Shown piece by piece: positions 18,639 to 28,309 of a stretch of DNA of 52,829 nt (the stretch's first letter is position 1; every line of letters begins with the position of its first letter). The notes below the pieces were generated by a model, which saw nothing but the letters and a program-made list of their open reading frames with translations, had not been told where the DNA came from and searched no databases. Where the stretch lies: positions 1 through 52,829 of the forward strand of contig UCOA01000091.1 in assembly GCA_900474095.1 (NCBI GenBank), written 5' to 3'. This DNA comes from Hyphomicrobiales bacterium (lineage in GTDB: Bacteria > Pseudomonadota > Alphaproteobacteria > Rhizobiales > Rhizobiaceae). Position numbers and translations under genes: made by a program.

Positions 18639-19832
18639 ATGAAGACCGACAATTTTCTGAGGCAGCGCGCCGATCGGGTTTGGCTGACGGAAGCTGCCTG
18701 CGATCTGGAGGATTTCCGTGTCGAGGTGGAGCGGACGACGCAGCTCAGCGACTATCCGCATGCGGCAAGCGTCGAGAAAAATGTGCTGATCTATGACGCC
18801 TCCAGAGTACTGAAGACAGCCGGGACAGATGATGGACGTCGCGCGGTGCTCGCCGAGATCTGCGAGGCTTTCGCGACCGGGCCGGGCGTCATCGTCCTGA
18901 AGCAGGGTTTCGAAGATACGGGCGTTATCGATGCGGCAAGCCGTGTCTTCGACGAGATCATCAACGAGCAGCATCGCACCAATACCGGCGGCGGCGACCA
19001 TTTTGCCAAGCCCGGCGCCAATGACCGCATCTGGAACTCGCTGGAAAAGCACTGCCTGAAGGATCCGGAGAATTTCGCGGCCTATTACGGCAACGCGCTG
19101 ATCGCGCTGGTCAGCGAGGCCTGGCTCGGGCCGAGCTACCAGATGACGGCGCAGGTCAACCGGGTCAATCCGGGAGGCGCGGCGCAATCGGCGCATCGCG
19201 ACTATCATCTCGGCTTCCAGGCGTCAGCCGTGATCGAGCAGTTTCCCGCCCATGTGCATCGGCTGTCGCCGGTGCTGACCCTGCAGGGGGCGGTTGCCCA
19301 TTGCGATATGCCGCTCGAAAGCGGGCCGACGCTGTTCCTGCCCTTCAGCCAGACCTACGTCCCCGGTTATCTCGCGCTGAAACGAGAGGAGTTTCGCGAC
19401 TATTTCGATAAAAACCACGTGCAACTGCCGCTGTCGAAGGGGGATCTGGTGTTCTTCAATCCGGCGCTTTTCCACGCTGCCGGCACCAATCGTTCGGTCG
19501 ACATCAAGCGTGTCGCCAATCTGCTGCAGGTTTCGTCGGCCTTTGGCCGGGCGATGGAGACGGTCAACCGCGAGCGGATGAGCGCAACACTCTATCCGGC
19601 CCTGAAAGCCATGCTTGTCGATGGACGGCTAACCGATGCGCAGGCGCGGAATGCGATCGCGTCCTGCGCGGAGGGCTATTCCTTCCCCACCAACCTGGAC
19701 CGCGATCCGCCACTCGGCGGTCTGGCCCCGAAGACGCAGGCTCAGTTGATGCATGAGGCGCTGGCTGGCAGATGGGAAGTGGACGCCTTCGCTGCCGCAC
19801 TTGCAGCACAGTCGGAGAAGAAACTGAGCTGA
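18639..19832 (+). CDS. Phytanoyl-CoA dioxygenase (PhyH) family protein
   Basis: 397 residues, Fe(II)/2-oxoglutarate dioxygenase fold. The iron-binding facial triad is visible as H186 and D188 in SAHRDYHLG and H279 in NPALFHAAGTNRS, with a likely 2-oxoglutarate-binding Arg at 291. PhyH-like enzymes hydroxylate diverse small molecules; the substrate here is not evident. GGGAGG and AAGG precede the ATG. It is followed 84 bp later by a short-chain dehydrogenase that could oxidise its alcohol product, and both are probably under the divergent LacI regulator. Confidence 0.87.
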   Translation: MKTDNFLRQRADRVWLTEAACDLEDFRVEVERTTQLSDYPHAASVEKNVLIYDASRVLKTAGTDDGRRAVLAEICEAFATGPGVIVLKQGFEDTGVIDAASRVFDEIINEQHRTNTGGGDHFAKPGANDRIWNSLEKHCLKDPENFAAYYGNALIALVSEAWLGPSYQMTAQVNRVNPGGAAQSAHRDYHLGFQASAVIEQFPAHVHRLSPVLTLQGAVAHCDMPLESGPTLFLPFSQTYVPGYLALKREEFRDYFDKNHVQLPLSKGDLVFFNPALFHAAGTNRSVDIKRVANLLQVSSAFGRAMETVNRERMSATLYPALKAMLVDGRLTDAQARNAIASCAEGYSFPTNLDRDPPLGGLAPKTQAQLMHEALAGRWEVDAFAAALAAQSEKKLS

Positions 19833-19916
19833 CGTCGGCAACCCGAATCTTCAAAACTTCCGTCCGGTTTCCGGGCGGAAGTCTTCAGTGTCATTATCCG
19901 AAACGGAGGAAACGGA

Positions 19917-20738
19917 ATGAGCAACGATCATGGCAGCCTTGACGGCAAGATCGCGATTGTGACCGGCGGTACGCAAGGGTTGGGAGCGACGATCGCGACG
20001 CTGTTTGCCGACCGGGGCGCCGCCGGCGTTGTCATCTGCGGTCGCAATGCCGCGAAAGGCGAGGCCAAGGCGGCCGAGATCGGTAGGAACGCGGGCACCA
20101 GGGTGGTGTACGTGCAGGCCGACCTAGGAAGGGTGGAAGACGCCCGCAACGTGGTCGCCGTCTGTGACGCACAGTTCGGCCGTGTCGATGCGCTGGTGAA
20201 TGCGGCTGCGATTACCGATCGCGGCACAATCCTCGACACAAGTCCGGAATTGTTCGACCGCATGTTCGCCGTCAACGTGCGCGCGCCGTTCTTCCTGATG
20301 CAGGAAGCAATCAAGGTGATGCGCCGAGAAGGAACAGAAGGGACGATCGTCAACATCGGCTCGATGTCGGCCAAGGCCGGGCAGCCGTTCATCGCCGCCT
20401 ATTGCGCCTCCAAGGGCGCGCTTGAAACGCTGACCAAGAACACCGCCTATGCCGTGCTGCGCAACCGCATCCGCGTCAACGGGCTCAACATCGGCTGGAT
20501 GGCGTCGGAAGGCGAGGATCGCATCCAGCGCGAATTTCATGGCGCTGCCAGCGACTGGCTGGAAAAGGCGGCGGCGAGCCAACCCTTCGGCCGGCTGGTC
20601 GATCCGGCCGAAGTGGCGCGCGCCTGTGCCTATCTGTCGTCGGCGGAGTCCGGCCTGATGACCGGCTCGGTCATCTGCTTCGACCAGTCGATCTGGGGAG
20701 CCTACGACGGTTCGCCGCATCCTGTTGCCGCCCTGTGA
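19917..20738 (+). CDS. Short-chain dehydrogenase/reductase (SDR)
   Basis: 273 residues. Rossmann motif TGGTQGLG at 16-23, NAA at 95-97, and the SDR catalytic set N120, S149, Y162 and K166 (YCASK). The start follows GGAGGAAACGGA. Classical SDR, probably NAD(P)-dependent polyol, sugar or secondary-alcohol dehydrogenase. It lies directly downstream of the PhyH-like gene, consistent with a hydroxylation-then-oxidation route; the pathway itself is inference. A GC-rich hairpin follows the stop codon. Confidence 0.9.
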   Translation: MSNDHGSLDGKIAIVTGGTQGLGATIATLFADRGAAGVVICGRNAAKGEAKAAEIGRNAGTRVVYVQADLGRVEDARNVVAVCDAQFGRVDALVNAAAITDRGTILDTSPELFDRMFAVNVRAPFFLMQEAIKVMRREGTEGTIVNIGSMSAKAGQPFIAAYCASKGALETLTKNTAYAVLRNRIRVNGLNIGWMASEGEDRIQREFHGAASDWLEKAAASQPFGRLVDPAEVARACAYLSSAESGLMTGSVICFDQSIWGAYDGSPHPVAAL

Positions 20739-20749
20739 AGAGAACAGGT

Positions 20750-20772
20750 GGGCCGCTTGCATTCGGCGGCCC
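20750..20772 (+). terminator. GC-rich hairpin after the SDR gene
   Basis: Perfect 7-bp stem (GGGCCGC at 20750-20756 with GCGGCCC at 20766-20772), 12 bases after the SDR stop. The following sequence (GCTATGCCTTTAT) has only a weak T-run, so termination efficiency is doubtful. It separates the SDR gene from the B12 riboswitch. Confidence 0.45.
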
Positions 20773-20785
20773 GCTATGCCTTTAT

Positions 20786-21735
<950 letters not shown>

Positions 21736-21771
21736 TTCCTTAAATCGGAATCGATTGAAGGATAAAATTAT

Positions 21772-21832
21772 GCAGCAGTTTCAAAGTGCTACAGCGTCCT
21801 TTGCGCGTCAGGTTTGACGCGCGGCGCTGTAG
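21772..21832 (+). repeat. Dispersed 61-bp rhizobial palindromic repeat, copy 1
   Basis: Intergenic element between bluB and the DUF2865 gene. It matches 48207-48267 in inverted orientation at 57 of 61 positions. It contains an imperfect hairpin whose outer arms are CTACAGCG and CGCTGTAG and inner arms GCGCGTC and GACGCGC. The sequence immediately upstream (from about 21732) looks like further conserved flank of the same element family, which I recall from many rhizobial intergenic regions. Confidence 0.85.
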
Positions 21833-21841
21833 AGGCTCCGA

Positions 21842-22912
21842 TCAGTTGGTCTGTTGCGGCTGGTATCCGGGGCCGGCCGGGTGCTTCAGGTCGATCGACG
21901 ATTCCCGAGAGGGCAGGAAGCTCGGCCCGACAACGCGCACCTTGTTGTTCTGCGGATCGTAGGGGCGGTCTGCGACGGCAGCCTTTGCCTCCGTCTTGTC
22001 AGCCTTGCGCGGTCCGATCTCACGAATGCCGCTATCGTCGTCCGGCAGACTCTGGTTCGTTGCGGTCTGTCGGGGAAGTGCACAACCGCACTGGCCGGGC
22101 TGGCTGAGGTCACGGGTCTTGTAGGCGAAAGCCGTCGGCAGTTCGCTATAGGGCTCGCCGGTCGACGCCGAGACCATCTGGTCCGTCTCTTCGGTCTCAA
22201 GCGCGTGGTAGTAGAGCGCCGTTTCCGCACCCGGGCATCGGCGCTGGCAAGCCTCGGCATCGCGCTGGAAATCGGCGGGCGTAGCGCGCGACGAGATCGG
22301 AAAGAAAGCGCCGTCGCAGGTACGAACGCACAAGGTCCGCAGGCTGCCGCCATAGTCGCCACCCGGATGGGTGAAATCGGAGACATCGGCACTGCCGCGC
22401 AGGGGCGGGTCACTTTCGCTGATCGGCGGCAGGTCCTCCAGGATGTTGCGGTGCGTTTCCGGCTCGTCGGCCGCGGCTACCGTTTCGTCCTGTTCTTCGA
22501 AGCACCGATTGACATAGAGCGCAGTAAGGATCCGCCGACGGCTGATTTCGCTGTCGCCGCCGGTGACAAGGTTTTCGCGGCGGGCCTTCAGCGTTTCGAG
22601 TTTGATCTCCATCTGTGAGATTTCGCCGTCGAGGGCCTCGCAGATCTCCTCGTTCGGATCGCCGACGATGATCACGCTGCCGGAACTGCACCCAAGGCGC
22701 CGCCGGTCGCTGCGCGCCTTGCGCAGATCAAGGTTCTGCCGTGCGATTGCGCCGGTGTAGTCGCGCAGATTGGCAGTGGAGGCGACGATCTTCGGCAGGT
22801 TCGACAGACGCGCATTTAGCCGTTCGCACACCGTCGAGGCGTCGGCAGTGGCCGTCATAGCAATAAGTAGCGGAGCGATAAGCGCCGCGAAGCGAACCGA
22901 ACGGAAAATCAC
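21842..22912 (-). CDS. DUF2865 domain exported protein
   Basis: 356 residues with an N-terminal signal peptide (hydrophobic to residue ~25, ADAS-TVCERL). The central DUF2865 region is recognisable by LCVRTCDGAFFPIS, CQRRCPGAETALYYH and YSELPTAFAYKTRDL. Eight or more cysteines suggest disulfides in the periplasm. Function is unknown. The position beside bluB and the AHL-synthase gene is, as I recall, conserved in Sinorhizobium. It ends only a few bases from the 61-bp repeat. Confidence 0.82.
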   Translation of the reverse strand: MIFRSVRFAALIAPLLIAMTATADASTVCERLNARLSNLPKIVASTANLRDYTGAIARQNLDLRKARSDRRRLGCSSGSVIIVGDPNEEICEALDGEISQMEIKLETLKARRENLVTGGDSEISRRRILTALYVNRCFEEQDETVAAADEPETHRNILEDLPPISESDPPLRGSADVSDFTHPGGDYGGSLRTLCVRTCDGAFFPISSRATPADFQRDAEACQRRCPGAETALYYHALETEETDQMVSASTGEPYSELPTAFAYKTRDLSQPGQCGCALPRQTATNQSLPDDDSGIREIGPRKADKTEAKAAVADRPYDPQNNKVRVVGPSFLPSRESSIDLKHPAGPGYQPQQTN

Positions 22913-23104
22913 TGTTTTCTCTCGTCTGAGCGAACCGGCATTCTATCGGATGCGGCAGATTATTGCCGCGCTCCCAGCCACGTGCCTATCATACCGCCAT
23001 TCGAAAGAGGTGCAACGCAGTCCGCTTGCCAGCGTTAACGCGAACCCTGGAAATTCGTCCGATGTGGCCGGAGAGCCGCGGTCGCAGCCCTCCGGAAGCT
23101 GGCG

Positions 23105-23749
23105 CTAGGCGGCGCGGGCGGTTTCGAGCGACATCGGCCGTTCGAGCACCGATCCGCCGATCTCGGCGACGGCTCTCATGGTCTCCAACAGTTCGCGCGT
23201 CACTTCCCAGGCGACGGCGACCGCATAGACCGAACCGATGCGCTGCGGTTCGCCGATGCGCTCGCCGGGGCAACCCATGCGGCGGAACATACGCTCGAGG
23301 AAAACATCCGTCACGGTCACGATGTGGCTAAGGCCGGACGACAGCCCGAGTTCGCCGACGCCGCACATCAGTTCCGCAGCGGCGATCGTCACATGGTTGG
23401 AGCCGCGATCCTGCGAAATCTCCGGATCGATGCAGAAACGGCTCGATTCCCAGACCGAAGCGTCGCGTACTTCGGGATTACCCCCGAGCAGTATGGGAAA
23501 GGTGTCGTCGAGCATGTTGGGGCCGAGCGTCGGAAGCAGCCGCAAGGAGCCGCGCAGGCGCCCGGTCTGGTCGGAATAGGACAGCACATAGAGTGGGTTG
23601 GCGTCGTCGTACTGGTCGATTTCCCAATCGCCGCGTACCGACACATCCCATTTCAGGAGATCATGGAAGACGCGCTTGCGCAGCCTGAACATGGCGTCGA
23701 TATCCTGGGGATATTGCTTGCGGCTGTTGCGGTTGAAAATCCTGATCAT
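23105..23749 (-). CDS. Acyl-homoserine-lactone synthase (LuxI family, SinI-like)
   Basis: 214 residues from the ATG at 23749, preceded by GGAGC; a longer frame from 23905 overlaps the promoter and is not used. All signature LuxI residues are present: R24, F28, W34, D45, D48, R70, E101 and R104. It makes an N-acyl-homoserine lactone from S-adenosylmethionine and an acyl carrier protein thioester; chain length cannot be predicted safely. It lies 201 bp downstream of a luxR gene on the same strand, with a lux-box palindrome between them. The position resembles S. meliloti sinI, recalled rather than tested. Confidence 0.95.
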   Translation of the reverse strand: MIRIFNRNSRKQYPQDIDAMFRLRKRVFHDLLKWDVSVRGDWEIDQYDDANPLYVLSYSDQTGRLRGSLRLLPTLGPNMLDDTFPILLGGNPEVRDASVWESSRFCIDPEISQDRGSNHVTIAAAELMCGVGELGLSSGLSHIVTVTDVFLERMFRRMGCPGERIGEPQRIGSVYAVAVAWEVTRELLETMRAVAEIGGSVLERPMSLETARAA

Positions 23750-23811
23750 TTTTTTGCTCCTGTGATCTCGAAAGCGAGGAGCAAATGCTGTCAGTGATTG
23801 GCGATCGGCAA

Positions 23812-23831
23812 AACTGTCGGTAGTGACAGGT
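23812..23831 (-). promoter_or_regulatory. Lux box upstream of the AHL synthase
   Basis: On the minus strand the 20-mer reads ACCTGTCACTACCGACAGTT, a palindrome with CTGT/ACAG half-sites. It matches the V. fischeri consensus ACCTGTAGGATCGTACAGGT at 13 of 20 positions, including the key ACCTGT and ACAG bases. It is centred about 73 bases upstream of the synthase ATG, a normal position for LuxR-type activation and positive feedback. Confidence 0.75.
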
Positions 23832-23863
23832 TTCAAATGCACGCCAATATGCGATGAAATCCA

Positions 23864-23883
23864 GTGCGTCCTTTTGGACGCAC
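23864..23883. other. Perfect hairpin between luxR and luxI
   Basis: Eight-base arms GTGCGTCC and GGACGCAC with a TTTT loop (AAAA on the minus strand). It lies 67 bases after the luxR stop and upstream of the lux box. Without a following U-run in the minus direction it is a weak terminator candidate; it may instead limit read-through from luxR into luxI. Confidence 0.5.
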
Positions 23884-23950
23884 CGAGTTGGCGATTGCGG
23901 GACAAGAAATGGGTTGGAGGCGGCTTGGATGAAGCCGCTTCGGCGCGCAG

Positions 23951-24688
23951 TCAGAAGGTCGGGATAAGATCGCGCCGGACGGCCTGGGCGACGGCCTGTG
24001 CGTTGGACACGACATTCAGCTTGCGCCGGGCATTGGTCATGAAGAAGCGGACGGTCCGTTCGGAGATGCCGAGGATGGTGCCGATCTCCCAATAGCTTTT
24101 ACCGGCAGCGGCCCAGCCAAGGACTTCGGTCTCACGATTGGTGAGCGACCCGGCGTCCTGGTTCGAAAGCCCGACCCTGTTTTCGTTCTCCAGGAGGGAG
24201 GCATGAAAGAGATTGGCCAGCAACTGGAAATCACGCAGATGGCAGCGTCTATAAGCCGGCCATTCCTCGGCAGGGACATCGGCATGGATCGCCAAGAAAG
24301 CCAGCCGGCGGGTCGGTGCGGCAAGCGGCAGCGTGATGCCATTGACGCCAAGTCCATGGTGGGCGGCCGCGGAAAATAGTGGTTCGCTTTCGGGGTACAG
24401 TTTGCGAGCGGTCGCCCAGTCGACCGGCCTGATGCTGCCCATCGCCGACCGAAGGATCGGGTCGATCCGGAGAAATCCTTCATCGATATAGTTTCTGACT
24501 GCGTTCGCTCTGTAGGTATGGTGTAGTCTATGTACTACGAATCCCGACGTTAAGATGTCAACGTCGACATAAAGCAGATTTGCAATACTGAAGGTGCTGC
24601 GCATCAGGGAGAAAAACCGTTTTGCTTCAACGAGTTTCTCGTTTTCCATAATGTCCAGCAGGTCAAAGAATGCCCGTTGGTCAGTCAT
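23951..24688 (-). CDS. LuxR-family quorum-sensing regulator (SinR-like)
   Basis: 245 residues. N-terminal autoinducer-binding domain (about 20-165) and C-terminal LuxR helix-turn-helix (182-240; LTNRETEVLGWAAAGKSYWEIG then ISERTVRFF). Of the classic pocket residues, TraR Y61, D70, P71 and W85 correspond to Y67, D76, P77 and W91, but the W57 position appears to be Ala63 by spacing. It is encoded just upstream of the AHL synthase and 174 bp downstream of the malic enzyme gene. Its AT-rich leader (24694-24719) contains an inverted repeat AAATACC/GGTATTT close to the start codon. Confidence 0.93.
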   Translation of the reverse strand: MTDQRAFFDLLDIMENEKLVEAKRFFSLMRSTFSIANLLYVDVDILTSGFVVHRLHHTYRANAVRNYIDEGFLRIDPILRSAMGSIRPVDWATARKLYPESEPLFSAAAHHGLGVNGITLPLAAPTRRLAFLAIHADVPAEEWPAYRRCHLRDFQLLANLFHASLLENENRVGLSNQDAGSLTNRETEVLGWAAAGKSYWEIGTILGISERTVRFFMTNARRKLNVVSNAQAVAQAVRRDLIPTF

Positions 24689-24825
24689 GTTGCAAATACC
24701 CTGTGATTTAAAGGTATTTTACCATGATAACGGTTTTTACTCTTTGTCCAGTGCAATCTTTGGTTAATGAAGTCTTTCTTATGGTATCAATCTAAAGTTG
24801 CATTTTTGCGCAATTCTGTTGTTTT

Positions 24826-24852
24826 GATTGAGCCAGGCAACCTGGCTCAATC
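24826..24852 (-). terminator. Strong hairpin just after the malic enzyme gene
   Basis: A perfect 12-bp stem (GATTGAGCCAGG with CCTGGCTCAATC) and a 3-base loop, starting 10 bases after the malic enzyme stop on the minus strand. On that strand the stem is followed by AAAACAACAG, not a U-run, so it is not a textbook intrinsic terminator. It probably protects the 3' end or assists termination before luxR. Confidence 0.55.
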
Positions 24853-24862
24853 GCTGGCCGCC

Positions 24863-27175
24863 TCACGCTGGGTGCGAGGCTTCCACCACGGCGAGTGCTG
24901 CCATGTTGACGACGCCGCGCGAGGTAACCGACGGCGACAGGATATGGGCGGGCAAAGCGGTGCCGAGAAGGATCGGGCCGACATGCAGGCTGTCGGTCAT
25001 CGTCTTGACGACGCCGAGCGTGATATTGGCCGCATCGAGATTCGGGAAGACAAGCAGGTTGGCTTCGCCGGTCAGCGTGCTGTTGGGCATGACACGCTTG
25101 CGCAGAGTTTCCGAGATCGCGGAATCGCCGTGCATTTCGCCATCCGCTTCTAGGTCCGGCGCGAGCTCGTGAACGATCTGCATCGCCTTGCGCATCTTGG
25201 CGGCGCTGTCTGAATCCCTAGAGCCGAAATTCGAATGGGAAACGAGGGCCGCGCGCGGCGTGATGCCGAAGCGGCGGATTTCCTGGGCCGCCATGATCGT
25301 CTTCTGGGCGATCTCCTCCGCTGTCGGGTCAAAGGTCACGTAAGTATCGGTAAGGAAGGTCGTGCCGCGCTGCGAGATCAAGAGGCTGAGCGCCGAAAAG
25401 TCGAGCACGCCTTCACGTTTGCCGATGATCTGTGACACGGCACGCAGGTGGGCGCTATAGCGGCCTTCGACACCGCAGATCAGCGCGTCGGCTTCACCGC
25501 GCCGGACGGCGAGGGCGCCGATGACGGTCTGGTTGGTTCTGACGATCGTGCGGGCGGCTTCCGGAATGACGCCGAGGCGGCCGACCAGCGAGAAATACTC
25601 GTCGACATAGTCGCGGAAGCGGGGATCACCTTCCGGATTGACCACTTCGAAGTCGACATCCGGCCGGATGCGCAGACCGTAGCGCTTCAGCCGCGTCTCG
25701 ATAATCTGCGGACGCCCGATCAGGATCGGGCGAGCCGTCCCATCTTCCAGGAGCACCTGGGCTGCGCGCAGCACGCGCTCGTCTTCGCCTTCGGAAAAGA
25801 TCACCCGGTTCTTCTGGGCGTTCTTGGCGGCGGCGAAGATCGGCTTCATGATGAAGCCGGAACGGAAGACGAAACGGTTGAGCTGGTCGAGATAGGCGTC
25901 GAAATCGGTGATCGGTCGGTTGGCAACGCCGCTTTCGGCGGCAGCCTTGGCGACAGCCGGCGCGATACGCAGGATCAGCCGCTGGTCGAAGGGCGAGGGG
26001 ATGAGGTAGTCCGGGCCGAAGACCGGCGTTTCACCGGTATAGGCGCGCGCGGCGACATCTGACGGCTCTTCGCGGGCCAGGGCTGCGATGGCGCGCACGG
26101 CGGCCATCTTCATTTCCTCGTTGATCGTGCGGGCGCCGCAATCGAGCGCGCCGCGGAAGATATAGGGGAAACACAGGACGTTGTTGACCTGATTCGGGAA
26201 GTCCGACCGGCCGGTGCAGATCATTGCGTCGGGCCGTGCGGCGCGGGCGACTTCCGGCATGATTTCCGGGTTCGGGTTGGCAAGTGCCATGATGAGCGGC
26301 TTTTCAGCCATCTGCACCAGGAGTTCCGGCTTCAGGACACCGGCTGCGGACAGGCCGAGGAAGACGTCGGCACCGGCGATGCTGTCGGCGAGCACCCGGT
26401 TGGCACTGTCCTGCGCATAGATCGACTTCCACTGGTCCATCAGCACTTCGCGGCCGACATAGACGAGGCCTTCGAGATCGTGCACCCAGATGTTTTCGCG
26501 CCGCGCGCCGAGCGTGACGAGGAGGTTGAGGCAGGCGAGAGCCGCGGCCCCTGCGCCGGACGTGACGATCTTTGCCTTGGTGATATCCTTGCCGGCGAGT
26601 TCGAGGCCGTTGAGAATGGCGGCGGCAACGATGATCGCAGTTCCATGCTGGTCATCGTGGAAGACCGGAATGTCCATCTTCTCGCGCAACTGGCGCTCGA
26701 CTTCGAAGCATTCGGGCGCCTTGATGTCCTCGAGATTTATGCCGCCGAAAGTTGGCTCCAGCGCCGCGACGACATTGACCATCTGGTCGATCGCGGGTGC
26801 GTCGATCTCGATGTCGAACACATCGATGCCGGCGAATTTCTTGAACAGGACGGCCTTGCCCTCCATGACGGGCTTGGAAGCGAGCGGGCCAATATTGCCA
26901 AGGCCCAGAACGGCCGAGCCGTTGGAGACGACAGCGACCAGATTGGCGCGGGCCGTATAATCGGCGGCAGTCGACGGATCGTCTCGGATGGCGAGACAAG
27001 GGGCCGCGACGCCGGGGGAATAAGCGAGTGCCAGGTCACGCTGGTTGCCGAGCGGCTTGGTTGGCTGAATCTCGAGCTTGCCGGGACGCGGATAGCGATG
27101 AAAGAACAGCGCCTGTTCATCGAGATCGCCGCTGGCTGGAACCGTTGGGGTCTTGGCTTTGTCGCCGGTGCTCAT
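24863..27175 (-). CDS. maeB: NADP-dependent malic enzyme with C-terminal phosphotransacetylase-like domain
   Basis: 770 residues, the length of rhizobial DME/TME. It decarboxylates malate to pyruvate. Malic-enzyme domain about 20-185 ([50 protein letters not shown]), NAD(P)-binding region about 186-425 ([16 protein letters not shown]) and a phosphotransacetylase-like C-terminus from about 445 that is usually regulatory. In S. meliloti this family includes the symbiotic dme and tme; I cannot tell which from sequence alone, though recalled synteny favours dme. GGTAAGGA precedes the ATG. It is divergent from the LpxH-like gene. Confidence 0.95.
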   Translation of the reverse strand: MSTGDKAKTPTVPASGDLDEQALFFHRYPRPGKLEIQPTKPLGNQRDLALAYSPGVAAPCLAIRDDPSTAADYTARANLVAVVSNGSAVLGLGNIGPLASKPVMEGKAVLFKKFAGIDVFDIEIDAPAIDQMVNVVAALEPTFGGINLEDIKAPECFEVERQLREKMDIPVFHDDQHGTAIIVAAAILNGLELAGKDITKAKIVTSGAGAAALACLNLLVTLGARRENIWVHDLEGLVYVGREVLMDQWKSIYAQDSANRVLADSIAGADVFLGLSAAGVLKPELLVQMAEKPLIMALANPNPEIMPEVARAARPDAMICTGRSDFPNQVNNVLCFPYIFRGALDCGARTINEEMKMAAVRAIAALAREEPSDVAARAYTGETPVFGPDYLIPSPFDQRLILRIAPAVAKAAAESGVANRPITDFDAYLDQLNRFVFRSGFIMKPIFAAAKNAQKNRVIFSEGEDERVLRAAQVLLEDGTARPILIGRPQIIETRLKRYGLRIRPDVDFEVVNPEGDPRFRDYVDEYFSLVGRLGVIPEAARTIVRTNQTVIGALAVRRGEADALICGVEGRYSAHLRAVSQIIGKREGVLDFSALSLLISQRGTTFLTDTYVTFDPTAEEIAQKTIMAAQEIRRFGITPRAALVSHSNFGSRDSDSAAKMRKAMQIVHELAPDLEADGEMHGDSAISETLRKRVMPNSTLTGEANLLVFPNLDAANITLGVVKTMTDSLHVGPILLGTALPAHILSPSVTSRGVVNMAALAVVEASHPA

Positions 27176-27377
27176 TTTCGTGAATCCTTACCTTTTCGTC
27201 GCGGATCTTTTTGCACGAAATGAACGCCCCGTACAGTTTCGAACCATTCGATTGTCCGTGGTTTTCCGATGCAGCTGTCGCAACCGGAAAATAGCCGATC
27301 CACAGGCTGTCATTCTCCTGAAACAAGAGTCTGTTTTTGACAGGGGTAAAAGAGGCCAGATAGATCTGCGAGGCAGT

Positions 27378-28217
27378 ATGACTGAGAACGAGCAAGACCC
27401 AGCCATTCGCCGTTTCAGGACCCTGTTTATTTCCGATGTGCATCTGGGATCGAAAGCGGCAAAGACCGACTACCTTCTGGATTTCCTGCGTGCCAACGAA
27501 GCCGAGACGATCATCCTGGTCGGCGACATCGTCGATGGCTGGCGCCTGAAACGCAGCTGGTATTGGCCGCAGGCGTGCAACGATGTCGTGCAGAAACTTT
27601 TGCGCAAGGCCCGTAAGGGCAGCCGGATCATCTATATTCCCGGCAATCATGACGAATTCATGCGCGATTTCCCTGGCGTGCATTTCGGTGGCATCGAGGT
27701 TGCCCAACGGCATATGCATGAGGGCGCCGATGGTCAGAAATACCTGGTGCTGCACGGCGATGAATTCGATGTCGTCGTGCGCAATGCACGGCTGCTCGCC
27801 TATCTTGGTGACTGGGCCTATGACATGGCGATCCTCGTCAATATCGGGCTGTCCGCCGTCCGCCGTCGTCTCGGGTTGCCTTATTGGTCGTTCTCAGCCT
27901 GGGCAAAGCTGCAGGTCAAGCATGCGGTCAATTTCATCGGCGAATTCCAGCGTGTGGTGGCTGAGGAAGCGCGGCGGGAAAATGCCGACGGAGTGATCTG
28001 CGGCCACATCCATCATGCCGTGATCGAAGATATCGGTGGCGTCCGCTACATCAATACCGGCGACTGGGTGGAAAGCTGCACGGCGATCGCCGAGCATCAC
28101 GACGGTACGATGGAGCTGATCACCTGGCGCGAGCTGAGCGGCGTTGCCGCCGTCCGCGAGGATACGACCGAGGTCGAAGCGATGATGGCGCGGGCTCTTT
28201 CGCAACAGGCCGCATAA
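27378..28217 (+). CDS. UDP-2,3-diacylglucosamine diphosphatase-like metallophosphoesterase
   Basis: 279 residues from the ATG at 27378; an in-frame GTG-like start at 27153 would overlap the malic enzyme gene. Calcineurin-like metal motifs are complete: FISDVHLG, VGDIVDGW, PGNHDEFM, LHGDEFD and GHIHHAVI...YINTGDWVE. This is the LpxH-related family found in alphaproteobacteria with the extended FVxxxLPxW-type insert (here LGLPYWSFSAW). Role in lipid A synthesis or another phosphoester reaction is uncertain. The 202-bp region shared with the malic enzyme should hold both promoters. Confidence 0.85.
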   Translation: MTENEQDPAIRRFRTLFISDVHLGSKAAKTDYLLDFLRANEAETIILVGDIVDGWRLKRSWYWPQACNDVVQKLLRKARKGSRIIYIPGNHDEFMRDFPGVHFGGIEVAQRHMHEGADGQKYLVLHGDEFDVVVRNARLLAYLGDWAYDMAILVNIGLSAVRRRLGLPYWSFSAWAKLQVKHAVNFIGEFQRVVAEEARRENADGVICGHIHHAVIEDIGGVRYINTGDWVESCTAIAEHHDGTMELITWRELSGVAAVREDTTEVEAMMARALSQQAA

Positions 28218-28309
28218 AAGCAACCGCACAACGAATGTAGCGGAATCTAGCTTCTAGCGCCGCTCGTAGGCGCTGTGATAAGTCATGGAAGCATTCATCA
28301 GGTCCTTCC

